This document shows, piece after piece, positions 46,461 to 58,605 of a DNA stretch of 64,000 nucleotides. Positions within the stretch are counted from its first letter, which is position 1, and every line of letters starts with the position of its first letter. The position numbers and the translations under genes were made by a program. Below the pieces are notes generated by a model. That model was given only the letters and a program-made list of their open reading frames with translations, was not told the DNA's origin and did no database searches. Source of the stretch: Lineus longissimus (Eukaryota; Nemertea; Pilidiophora; Heteronemertea; Lineidae); assembly GCF_910592395.1 (NCBI RefSeq), contig NC_088325.1, forward strand, positions 1,238,001 through 1,302,000, read 5' to 3'.

Positions 46461-49400
46461 TTGGAAACTCTGGATCACTTAGTATGTGCATCTTTGTGTC
46501 TTCTTGGACTTCATTACGCAGCATATCTTTTCTATACTCCCCCTGGGAGGATTCGTCTAAAACTTGATTAGAGAATGGGTCCACGTATCTCTTCTTTCTC
46601 ATCGGTTTGACCGTTTCTTTAGAAATGGTCATGAAACTCATTTCTTTAGAGTGGTATTGAGATATTTTTCTTGCTTGTGTGGTCTACTGAACACTGTTCA
46701 AGACAGCGTCTTTGCCAATGCTGGTACAGGACCTTCTAGAAAGACTACATCCAAAGTCCAACTTCAAGACATCAGCAATGGGTCACTTCTCAGCTCTTAG
46801 TTGACAACTGGGAAGCATTTGAACCCATCAGCTTTTAAAAGTTGTCTGACACCATTTAAAACATTCCGCAAAAACTTGGCGTAAAAAACTGTCCTGACCA
46901 CCACTTTCAGATCTCTAAGACCAAGACGATCAACTCTCAAGCTTTGGCCAGAGTATTCCATAACCTTATACCACTCTACAAAGCCAACTACACAACCATT
47001 AGAATGTCTCCTGACATTAGTGACACCATAATCTACTTTTTGCCATGTATTTTTTCAAGTGATTTGTTCAGAAGCCATTGAATGATTCCAAGCAAGCAGA
47101 AAAGACGTGTCAGTTAGAAAGCTTTTTTAAGGGATCTTTATAAGATTGGCTTCGGGAGATCCTAATCAGTGCCGTCCATTTCACTTCAACAAGAACTTCA
47201 TACGTAGGCATTGAAGTTCAAACAAAGCACTGAATTCTACGTTTTGTAAGGGTGGTTGGATTTGAATGGCTCTTTTTGGCAGTCAGATAGGTGTAACAAA
47301 GTCTGTTTTAGTAAACATGGCGTTCTTTACCACCTTATAGCATGTGGGGTAAGGTGTTTGCTAAAGTCTGGTTTTGCGATATGAGGCGGCACAAGCTGCA
47401 GGCTGTTGTGTTAAGGTGTCTCAAAATGACCATCAAACCAGACTGGAGCGATTAACCCAACTTTGAGCAATGAGGTACCTTAGAATTTACGTTAAGTAAA
47501 CTCTGTGGGACAATCCTCTTCTTTGGAAATTCTGAGATCCATGCCAGACAGGCAGTCCCCTTTTGGTACTGACTGTCCCAGAGAGGGCCCAAGAGCTTTG
47601 TGGTCAGGGTGGTGTCCCTTGGCCAGTAATCCTCTCCATTTCTCATGAGGGACCAGGGTAGATGTTCGGTCAGCACCTTCTGCAGCGAAGACTACTCCCA
47701 ACTTGTACTTATTTCCTTTCTACTTGAATAACTAAAGAAATAGAATTGCTGTAGACTTGAGCACAGAATAAGGATCCACACCACAGACTTCAAAAGACCG
47801 CATGTTATTTCATTGATGATAAATCATTGCTTATCGTGAGAAATTCAGATGGTTCTGATCAAATGCATGTCAGGATAGCCAAGGAATGCGACCGCATCCG
47901 ATATAATCGTAACATCAGGAAATGCACAAGATTCCAATCATTGTGATGTTACTACCATCTCATTGTCCATATTTGCTCTGACTTAGGGACCACATGCAAA
48001 TATTCTGAGGAAGGCAACAGCATCCAGCGAAGATGTCAAACTATTGGTATTCTAATGAAAATCTTCTTGAGAGAGAAAGTCATACTGCTATTTGGCAGTG
48101 CCTTTGGTCATAGATTCCAAACGAACAACAGTTCCTGCACATCGGTCTGGGTGAGGATGATTTGGGGAGATGGTAAAAGCCTAAGGCCACAGTGCAGAGC
48201 ATGACTCTTAGGGCTATCTCCTCGTGTAACCGGAAGAAAGGGGGAAAGGTTTACCAGGATGACATAGCAGTATCAAAGGGTGTTTCCTTGATGTGATTTC
48301 ATCAGATTCAGATATTTTGTGAAGGACATGTACCACTGAGGATATCGGTCAAAAGCTTAAAGTTGTACACTATAGTATTTTGGTTGTGATTTACTAGCTT
48401 ATAGGACAAGTGATCACTCAGAAGTCTAATCAATGGGGGACTTGACAAGGTCAGAGGGTTAAGAAGACTTCAAAGGTAAACGCAAGACTAATTCCTTCAC
48501 TGGACAATGGAACAAAATAACAACAAGTCTCAGAAAGAAACAGTCAACAGTTTGAGAGAATGGCTGTTTGATTTGCATTGAAATAAACGAAATGGGTTCA
48601 AGATTTTCTTTGTGTCTTGGATTAGTGTTTTTGCAGGAATAGTAAAATGATGACGAAGTTTAAGAAATGAGAAGGGTCAGGCCGTTGTTTTGCTGTTTCA
48701 CAGATCTGCAATTGATAATATCAACAATATCATTTAACCTGCCGACTGCAAGCTTTGTCGTCAAAAACATGGATATCTCAATGTAAAACACCGGTTGAAT
48801 GTTTTAACATTTTGTTCTGAAGTTGAAATTATGGAAAGCTGTCAATATAAACAGGTATGGTGCAGTCACCCAAGCCCACAAAAGAACAGACTACATTTCT
48901 CAAATTTTAATGGTGACTTCACGCGTTATGACCTTTCCCAGCCAATCTACCAGCCAAACCTTCTTGGAGCCATCAACCTGCATTCTCGCCCCCATATTTA
49001 GAAAGACAACGTTGCCCAGACTTGAATATCTAATTGGCTTTAATCATGTCAACGCAACTTGATTAGAGGGGAGCTGCACTCCCTAACCATTACTGAATGA
49101 ACCCTAAGTGACTTTCCTTTGTTATGCGAGATAATTCTCTGTTTTGATCAGTATTTTAGTCCAACTCTTCAAGCATGAAACAGCATAGGACTTTTATAAA
49201 TAACAATTACGAAGTGAACTTTTCCTCTTGACTGTTACAGTTTATCTACTCTTGCAGTAAATTACAACTTTTGCTGCTTACGAATTCCAGATTGTCGGTG
49301 GTTTGGTGTGAAAATTCCTCTGCCAACTTTCAAGCGTGAAGTTACAAGCATAAAAAAACTTCTTTTATGTAAAAATTCAGTCCATCCTTGGAATTACCCT

Positions 49401-49971
49401 TACTCTCTAAAATGGTTATTTTTAGTCCAATCTGAAAGATTCAAACTTCTACGGAGAGCGTAAGCAGAGATCTTTCCATTGAGCTCTCAAAGTAAGCCCT
49501 TTTCAGGAAGGGAAAAAAACAACCTCTAAACATCGGAAAGAGCTCTTCCCTGCAGCCTAGAGGCAAATATATCATAAAATATTAACGAGAAGGCTTCTTT
49601 TACATTCACGCTGACTCCTTATGTATGAAACGAGCGAACGAACCTCCGGTCGGTGTATTCAAGATATGTGAGACGTCGGATTTAAAAAGCTCTATCATCT
49701 ACCCCAGAGGACCTCTGCTTCATCGTGATATCCCGCATTCTATGGAAATCAGAGAACGTTACTTTAATCACAAGACAAGGTGCATCATCCACCCCAGGAG
49801 TTAGTTGTTATCCCGATAGCCTGGCTTTCATGGATATGGGAGGAAGTGACATGAAAGGAAAACGCTAGAGATTTCAAGGCTGACTCTTTCAAAAGATCAT
49901 CTCCCCTTTGGCATTCTGCACTGCCACGATATTCCTCTTCCATTCATCATATCATGTATGTCACTTAAAAA
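46461..49971. other. Region without a supported gene
   Basis: Only the single satellite-related unit at 47.6 kb stands out. The remaining open frames are under 80 codons and have no recognisable motifs. Confidence 0.5.
47575..47665 (+). repeat. Dispersed copy related to the 26-kb satellite
   Basis: AAGAGCTTTGTGGTCAGGGT, then GGCCAGTAATCCTCTCC and CTCATGAGGGACCAGGG. It is a single diverged unit in the same orientation as the array. Confidence 0.7.
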
Positions 49972-50135
49972 GCATTGGAACCTCCCTTAGCAGACACCTC
50001 TCTACTAAGGACAACCTTTCTATTAAGACTAGTTTTGGTCCCAAATTGGTTGTTTCCACCTCTAATCAGGACACCTCTCTATTAAGGACAGCACTTGTCA
50101 GTCCCGAGGATGTCCTTAATAGAGAGGTTCTACTT
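49972..50135 (+). mobile_element. Palindromic family repeat, copy 9
   Basis: It begins near GCATTGGAACCTCCCTTAGC, has the core TTTTGGTCCCAAATTGGTTG and ends TAGAGAGGTTCTACTTA. Confidence 0.8.
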
Positions 50136-50686
50136 ATTGTGAACTTAGTCAGCTGTTTGGCATTCAGATTTAAAGGCCAATGATGCGCATATTTCATTGT
50201 ATTTCCTCGTGGCTCAAAAAATGAGAAATACAGATTGCGGCAGTGAAATTTGCTCAAACTTGGCATGATTATACATTGTTGAAATTGATATTCAATACAT
50301 AGTTTTACAGTTAGAAATCTTCAAATTCAAGTTCAATTTTCAAATTTTTCATCTAATGGGGATAAGCCTTTGATATCAAGGGTTATATTTCCAATTTCAG
50401 ATTTTCATAGTGAAAACGAACATACCTAAAATTTCTGTTAAATCTTGAAAAGCGTTCGGCTGAAGCTTAGAATAAGTACGCTTTATTCTGGCAATTCCTT
50501 GCCACTATAGGCTTACTGAGAGACCTACGCATACTTAATCATACCAGACACTTATAAAGTTTTCCCGCCGTGGGCAAAATATGTATATTTTTATTTATCA
50601 AACATTCCTTTTCAAATAACAACTTCTAATGGTTTATTGAAGTGAGAATCATATTACTGTGATATGTTAAGATTGCTGAATATCAG

Positions 50687-50868
50687 TAGAGTGGAACCTC
50701 CCTTAGCGGACACCTCTCTATTAGGGACAACCTCTCTCTTGAGGACACTAGTTTTGGTCCCAAATTGGTACTTTCCACTCAATTTGACCTCTCTAATCAT
50801 GACACCTCTCTGTTAAGGACAGCACTTGTCAGCCCCGAGGGTGTCCTTAATAGAGAGGTTCTACTGTA
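50687..50868 (+). mobile_element. Palindromic family repeat, copy 10
   Basis: It is a complete copy from TAGAGTGGAACCTCCCTTAG to AGAGAGGTTCTACTGTA and is close to the consensus. Confidence 0.85.
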
Positions 50869-51056
50869 TTTCGATGGTTAACAGGATACATACACTGAGG
50901 TGTACTTGTGACAAAATATTAACATGGCCGATTAATCAACTCATAGAGTGTTTACCTTGTGACAAAATGATAACGTGGCACCTGAAGTGCCCTGACCTTG
51001 ATAAGAAAAGAACGCGTGGAATTTCAAAAAGTTTTGGGCAAATTCATAAATTTGAT

Positions 51057-51127
51057 TACAGTGGAACCTCCCTTAGCGGACACCTCTCTATTAAGGACAA
51101 CCTCTCTATCAAGGACACTCATTTTGT
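51057..51127 (+). mobile_element. Palindromic family repeat, copy 11 (left end only)
   Basis: It begins TACAGTGGAACCTCCCTTAG and is lost after GGACACTCATTTTG, some 190 bases from copy 10 and in the same orientation. Confidence 0.8.
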
Positions 51128-52165
51128 CAAATAATATCAAAATTTGTAACGGAATATTGCCCCCCTTAAATATTTCAAAATTTCTCCTCCTGACTCAGAC
51201 ATTTGACCCCAACCACATACATAGATTCTCCAACACACACAAAGATCTCGACACAACATATTCAGGTCAATTTAATTTGTATATCAGCAGAATTTGACAT
51301 CAACTTAGTAGAAACATAATCGAGTTTCGAAGTTCACGTCACAATAAGTTGCCAATGAAGTTGTGTACATTTATGTACACTATTCTGCATCAGATTCTGA
51401 CAACATGTGTCAAAACTGAACTCAAAACAGGCCATTGTTTTCAACCGACAAAGGATTTGGCGGAGCCCTATACAGGATCCGACTTAAAATAATTTAGGTG
51501 AAAAAGTCCAGTTTATGACCATGTTTCGATACAAGTAATGAACTGGTCGAAGATAAATCACTTTTTGGAAGAGAAGTCCTCAATTGCAGAGGCTGGACTT
51601 CACTCATCGCTATCTGAAAAGGCTGCAAACTTTCACAGCGATTGCGGATTTTGGCCAAGATACAAAAACAGTTCAGAAAATTTAAGTTTAACTGCGAACA
51701 GTTTGGGCTACTGTTCACACACTCAATCATACATAACCTATTTACCATGGGAAGCACAAATATCAAATCCTTGCCTAATATACCCCCAACTTCCACACAT
51801 ATGACGTAAAGCAAACAGTACTTAGAAACCCCGAGACTAATAGAAACTACAATAGCGTTACCTCATCCACTTTTATGTGTAGACTTAGAAAAATATGGCC
51901 CTTTTTCGATTGTGACAAGTGCTCTTTAGTGTCAACAAGCGAGTTTCATGAGGTGTAACTGCATGCTTCATTAATGCCAGTTGATTCAGATATGTTTTTC
52001 ATATTGATTGGTTGGGTCAATTTCTCATAGAATTGGTTCATGTTTTCACTGGCGAAAAGGGACTGCCACAGACCGCAAATTAACTTCTCTAATGACCAAA
52101 AAGGGCACTTTGTAAGTTTCTTGTTGGTGGTATTTTATGGAGCACTGAAGTGGGATACTTCTAGG

Positions 52166-52345
52166 TACAGTAGAACCTCTCTGTTAAGGACACCCATGGG
52201 ACTGACAAGTGCTGTTCTTAATGTAGGGTGTCCTGATAAGAGAGGTCAAATTGAATGGAAACTACCACTTAAGGACCAAAACTAGTGCCCTTAATAGAGA
52301 GGTTTCTTTATTAGAGAGGTGTCCGCTAAAGGAGGTTCAAGAGTA
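52166..52345 (-). mobile_element. Palindromic family repeat, copy 12 (reverse)
   Basis: The plus strand begins TACAGTAGAACCTCTCTGTT and ends GCTAAAGGAGGTTCAAGAGTA, with the reverse core inside. It is nearly complete. Confidence 0.8.
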
Positions 52346-54251
52346 TTTGAATCAATAGCAGAAAGAAAACTACAACATCAAACCGACTCTTTCCCCTATT
52401 TCAAAATCACCCCACATTTTTTATGTTGATTTTACGATCTTACTCAATTGGCTTCCTGCCATCCCTATCTCTACCTGTCCTACACAAAATTCCGCTAATA
52501 ATCCCATCCATGACGTTCCAAGATCACTATTGTCAAACCTGGGACATGAATTAAACATTTGTCATGCCGGACATGACTCTCTCTATAGATTGGGAAGATC
52601 GAAGCCATTATAGGGCCTATAGACAAACTTGTAAATACAGGCCTGGTATTCAAACATGCAGAAAACTCTAAGCCAAATTTTACGTCTGAAGTGAGAAGTG
52701 AAAAATATGGTAGGACATTTGACTTATCGAAAAGTCAAGGACTAACTGAACTGTGGCCCTTGTAAAGAGGAGCCCTTCAAAATTGCTGAAGTAGTTGATG
52801 GGTTTGATCAACACAAAGCTCACCACTGTTTATCAGAGTCCTTAGGCAAAACACTTAGCCATTATGCTTCTGCTTCTCTCGGGATGTGACAAGTCAAACG
52901 CAGTAAAGGCCTTTTACGTAACAGTTTTGTCGCTATATTAAACCGTGTTGCACTCATGCAGGCCTATTACACATCAGACAGGCCCTTTGTTCACCCGCCT
53001 CTCAACCGGTTAAATTACGTCAACACAGTAACTAAATCCAACCAGAACCTGGAGCAAAAACATTTAATAAATCATTCATCTGAGGCAATCAATTCTAATA
53101 TTCATTTATAACAAAAATCGACAGAACCCATTTTCACAAATTTCATTATTCAAATGAAGCAATAAAAATTTCATATTCATCAACATTGACAAACAGGCGG
53201 TATATTTTTCTGCACTGAACCCATCCTCAGATATCACAAACCGATAAGAAATTATATACTTTGTGGTCGACAAAACTCGTAAATTGGCCCTTTATGCCGC
53301 GTACACCAGCGAGAATTTTCATCAAATGGCTATTTGAATACAATTTCTTCTTATCACATCAAGCACGACCATTGCATTCTTGACGAATTTTGTTTAAATA
53401 TCACGAACATTGTTGTAAGTCGGACATCGATATGAAAGGCACTATCTCGTACGATTGTGGTGTATTTTTCACGCTCGGCAAACACAATATCTACAGTCTG
53501 TTAACTACCTGAATGCATGGTGTCTTTCTTGCTTCAATAACATGGGGGTCAACTCTGCTAGAGAGGTTCCCTGGCCAGTGAATGCACTGGGGAAGGCCCA
53601 CTGGGGCGACAGGACAGCAGACAGAGGATTGAGACGTCCAGCTATACATGTGAATTCGTATAACTGTTGACATCATGGAGTTTCAACTCGATTATAACTG
53701 TCTTTGCTGAGAAGAAAACGGGACATACTGGATATGCCTGGTCGATGAACAAAGCCAAATTGAGCTAGCCTGCAGGGTGAGCCGACAGAACGTCCCCACG
53801 AGGCGGAGTTCCAAAACTGAAAGAGTTGATCAAGTGCCCATGACATCACGATAAAAATTGGACACCAGTCCTCAAAGGGATTGACTACTACAAAAACCAT
53901 AGAAATCATCCAATTTTAGACTTGAATTTTCAGAACTGTACAGTTCATCTAGCCATCGAGAACAGTTTATCAGATATGTGGGAGGTCTCCCATTTCGGTC
54001 CCTCGGGGCGACAACTTGAAAGGAATGCTATGTGTTTGATGTGGCAGCGTGCAACGGTTCTATCACATCTGAATGCGCCGCAGGACAGATGTGGCACGCT
54101 GTATCAGGAATCTGAATGGGTCTCGTACAGCAATAGTCGCATGGTATGGTTTTCGATATGGCCTGCCATCCCCTATGCTCAGATTCAGCCCCCCCCCCCC
54201 TATAACCTTGAAACCACGATTCCATCATGATATCCTTATACAGTCCACTTC

Positions 54252-55080
54252 TTTTTTATAGCAGGTCATAGCAATGTGTCCCCTTCATCCACATGAATAG
54301 CAGTCACTGGGCTTTCAACCAAACATGGCCGTAGGCGTAGTCCCACCAATGCTGAAGTCAGTTTCTTATAGCAGGTCTGAGCAATGTGTCCCCTTCATCC
54401 ACATGAATAGCAGTCACTGGACTTTCAACCAAACATGGCCGTAGGCGTAGTCCCACCAATGCTGAAGTCAGTTTCTTATAGCAGGTCTGAGCAATGTGTC
54501 CCCTTCATCCACATGAATAGCAGTCACTGGACTTTCAACCAAACATGGCCGTAGGCGTAGTCCCACCAATGCTGAAGTCAGGTCTGAGCAATGTGTCCCC
54601 ATCGTCCATATGAATAGCAGTCACTGGGCTTTCAACCAAACATGGCCGTAGGCGTAGTCCCACCAATGCTGAAGTCAGTTTCTTATAGCAGGTCTGAGCA
54701 ATGTGTCCCCATCGTCCATATGAATAGCAGTCACTGGACTTTCAACCAAACATGGCCGTAGGCGTAGTCCCAACAATGCTGAAGTCAGTTTCTTATAGCA
54801 GGTCTGAGCAATGTGTCCCCATCGTCCATATGAATAGCAGTCACTGGACTTTAAACCAAACATGGCCGTAGTCCCACCAATGCTGAAGTCAGTTTCTTAC
54901 AGCAGGTCATAGCAATGTGTCCCCATCGTCCATATGAAAACAGTCGCAGAGAATTCAACCAAACATGGCCACATTCCCACCAATGCTGAAGTGAGTTTCT
55001 TATAGCAGGTCATAGCAATGTGTCCCCATCGTCCATATGAATAACAGTTGCAGAGAATTCAACCGAACAGTCATGACCAT
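54252..55080 (-). repeat. Tandem array of 110-bp units, each a relic of a CCHC zinc knuckle
   Basis: About eight units, most 110 bases long; one is shortened by about 14 bases. Read on the minus strand, each unit encodes DCYSCG-x-RGHIAQTC, the C-x2-C-x4-H-x4-C pattern of retroelement Gag zinc knuckles, followed by YKKLTSA. The x is a TGA stop in the units near 54.3-54.5 kb; in others the second cysteine is tyrosine (CYSYGRWGHIAQTC). No rest of a retroelement is visible around it. The last two units are more diverged. Confidence 0.75.
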
Positions 55081-56377
55081 ATTTCCATAAAGCTTTCCAT
55101 TTGATTACACGAGTAGGTCCTTAGGTACAACAGCCACCATACAACTTATTGATTAATTTTCAATATACCGTAATTCTCGACACTTATTCATGCTATTTTA
55201 TATTAATCGTGTATAATATGGGACATTCAAAGGTGTATCTTGTGCAATGTGTTGGAACTGCACGTGAGGCAGTTAAATGTACATGTTCTACATTATGACA
55301 TGAGAAATATTGTGATTTTTGATTTGATGAGCGTGGAGGACTGGTTTTCTTTTCGCTGATGGTCTGTTTAGGCATTTTGTGGGCTGCCGCAACCATGCAA
55401 TGGTAAGCCCTGCGGACGGAAATAACGCAATCGGTGATCTTCTCAAAATATCCCGCAGACATCTTTACCGAATCAAATCAACTCATTTACAGAGAATAAC
55501 CTCATCTCAACCCAGCCAATCAGACTCGAGAAAAATACATCTGTTGCGAGGCTGGCGGGGAGATTTTTTCGCGTCTCCATTAGTGTCACTTTTAGACTCG
55601 ATCGTCTTTTTGCGTTAATTTCCGAGATAGGTTGCCAAAGGTTGGTGGTGAGATGTACCATTCTAATGCAATTGGCTGTTGATCAAAACTGGGGCGCACT
55701 TTTTGAGAAGAAGCCTTCTTCTAGCATTCTATTATCAAAGGCTATGAATCTGTTCTATTAGAGAGTCTCATCAGCAAGGAGTCTGAACAGAAATTGAAAC
55801 CAATACCTCAGAGATGATCAAGCGACGATCTCTGATTATACTAAGTATAACGGTATAACAGTTTTCTCCAGGGAAAGTTTCATCTTAATTTCATCACAGA
55901 TTTGGATGTAACCAATATTCATGCTGATCAAACCAGGGAACGCTCAAGCAATCAACTGCTCCACGTGGGCATCAACGGCCAAAAAGGCTTCCGCCAAGAA
56001 AAGGTAAAAAGTCGAACCCAACACATCATTATCTGATGATGTCATTTAAGAGGGTTTTTTATGGGTTCACCCAGTTGATTATCTTGGGTTGGGCTGCGGG
56101 GCCAGCCCTGGTATTAGTCACATAATCAACAATAATGTAAAAGCATATGAACAAACAATTTTATGATACAGCGTGAGTAATGCACCATATTTTATAGGCC
56201 TAGTCTGTAAAGCATCTGTATGGTGATGACACATGTGGTATATGTGCAAAGTAAGCCTATCATAATATTGTTTGCCAATTGTATATTCATAGTAATTAAT
56301 CATCCATTATGGAAGGATCACCAGGGTTTAGGTCTGGGTCTGATTGATTCAACAGGTGCTATGCCCAGACATATGAT

Positions 56378-56544
56378 ATGCAGCAGAACCTCTCTATTGA
56401 GGACACCCTAGGGGCTGACAAGTGTGGTCCTTAATTGGGAGGTGTCCTGATTAGAGGTCAAATTGAGTTGGGACCAAAATTGGTGTCATTCATAGAAAGG
56501 GTGTCCTTGATAGAGAGGTGTTCGCTAAGGGAGGTTCCGCTGTA
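56378..56544 (-). mobile_element. Palindromic family repeat, copy 13 (reverse)
   Basis: The plus strand runs from GCAGCAGAACCTCTCTATTG to CTAAGGGAGGTTCCGCTGTA with the reverse core. Confidence 0.8.
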
Positions 56545-57216
56545 CTCAATCTGCACTGATCGAGAAAATGTCAAAAGTAGGCCGATGGATTCCCTGGTTG
56601 TGCGAAATACCCCAAAACACATTGCTTCATTATCCAGGGTCCCGGCCTCCATGAAATCTTCTACAAAATAGAGGGGTGGAAAAGAACATGGAAAATCAGC
56701 AAATGCAAGATGCACATCTCAAAGCCTGGCCACCGGCCCTGTTCGTGTCAGAAATATCAAAACTCTCATGCCAAGAACATCAATGGCCGCTCTGATTACA
56801 TGTTACGTATTTTTGTTCGAATATGCGGCAACGACAGCTAATCGCAAATGACACTGATGTTATCTAGGTCAATTAGATTCATTACTAATGATACCACAAT
56901 GGCGGAAATTATCATGGACGATAGTTGCGCAAATTTGAAAATTGTCGCCAGTTAAGCAGATGGGTGGTTTATCGTAACAGACTGATTAGTGTCGTTATTG
57001 TGATGGCTGCAATCTGTAAGTGACACAATAGATATTTGATACGATCTTTATTAAAGTTTCTGAAAGTGGGTTACGAATGTCTCGACTTTGGCTCGAGAAA
57101 ATTACACTGAGTGGTATTTTACTGAAATATATTTTTAGACATAAATTGCAGAATTACCAAGAACTTGCAATTTTAGTCTATCCCAAAATGTCCTGATACC
57201 GATTTTACCATGATCA

Positions 57217-57400
57217 CATCATAGATTCTTCCATGGCCCATCATAAATTCTACCATGGCCCACCACATATTCTACCGAGGGCCACCACAGATAAGATTCT
57301 ACCAAGAGCCTGTTATATTCAACAATGGTCCCACCATGGATTCTAGATTCTACCATGGCCCATCATAGGTTCTAACATGAGCCCAGATATATTCTACAAG
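57217..57400. repeat. Imperfect minisatellite, unit about 20-25 bp
   Basis: Variants of ATTCTACCATGGCCCATCAT recur (CCACCACATATTCTACC, CAAGAGCCTGTTATATTC, AACATGAGCCCAGATATATTC). The copies are diverged. Confidence 0.65.
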
Positions 57401-58532
57401 GGGCCTATAGATTCGATGATAGGAACATTTGCCTACATTACCCTAAATCACCCAATACTGTCTATGACAGAGCTTGTTTGACGCTTTGCTACACTCAACT
57501 CAACCTTCTTTTGTATAAGGTCCAGCAGCACCAGCAACTGATCTTAAAATCCACCTTATATAAAACCAATAATTTCAGATTCCTTATCAATTTCACTTTT
57601 CAACCCACCACTTAACCACATCATCTTAACTTCCCCCTTAACAGTCAGACTTCGGCCCCTTAAGATGTCAAAGAAGGGCAGCTGCAGGGTCACTGGACCG
57701 CAATAAGAACCAACAGGGTGGTACCTTCTCATAAAGACATTCTTAGGGGTCCAATGGCACCTTAGGGGTCCCAAGGACCATATGCTGCCACGAGCGAAGA
57801 TGTAAATTGGCACATTCGAGATAAGAAGTAGCATCTTTATCTGTCATCATCTTGAAGAGCGACACAATATCATATTTCCTCAGCTGATAATATCTCTGAC
57901 CAAAATGGCAAATGACAATTTTAATCCCTGAATTGCTCATCAGCTGCCAAGCCAAGTCTCGACGCTCAGTAGAGTATTGCATCAAAGGTCCTCTTTGTTG
58001 CTCGGAGAGGCAATCAACGAGACTTTACTTCAAGACATACAGAGAGCGCTGTTTGCTTTTTCGAAGATAGTACCTTATTAGCAACATTTTTGTAATTTTT
58101 GTAACCCCGCCTTTTTCACACTAACAACATTTTCATACTTTGTGTCCATTTATTCACCCAAATTGGCATTTTTCCAATGATAAAACCATTTAACTACCTA
58201 AAGGAAAAAGGTTTTCAGCCCCCAAAGTTCATGAATATCTAAGGCTCGCACACATTGAGGGGTTACAGTGAGATGTATTTTCCAGGCAACCAAATTACCC
58301 GATAAAAAGCCAATGTTGAAAGAGCTTGGAGCGTCTCGAAAAAAAACCCAGTAATTGTGATATCGACTATTTAGAGCATTCATAAACCTATTATTCCGTT
58401 TATTGCCTCGCTGGGGAGAACGTTGCAATTTTAGTAACGAGCTAAATGAAGAATATGAGAATATTTTATTCATGCTGAGTTGTTAGGCTATGGTTTTATT
58501 TATGTAGTAAAATTTGCTGTGTACATGTACAT

Positions 58533-58605
58533 CGTGCATTGGAACCTTCCTTAGTGGACACCTCTCTATTAAGGACAACTTCTCTATGAAGGTGACTACT
58601 TTTAA
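58533..58605 (+). mobile_element. Palindromic family repeat, copy 14 (left end only)
   Basis: GCATTGGAACCTTCCTTAGT, then CTCTCTATTAAGGACAACTT, ending after the start of the core. Confidence 0.7.

Noticed and set aside
57743-57985. An 80-codon minus-strand frame with protein-like composition
   Set aside because: I could not assign it to a family, and convincing splice sites in frame were not found. It is mentioned in the regional note only.
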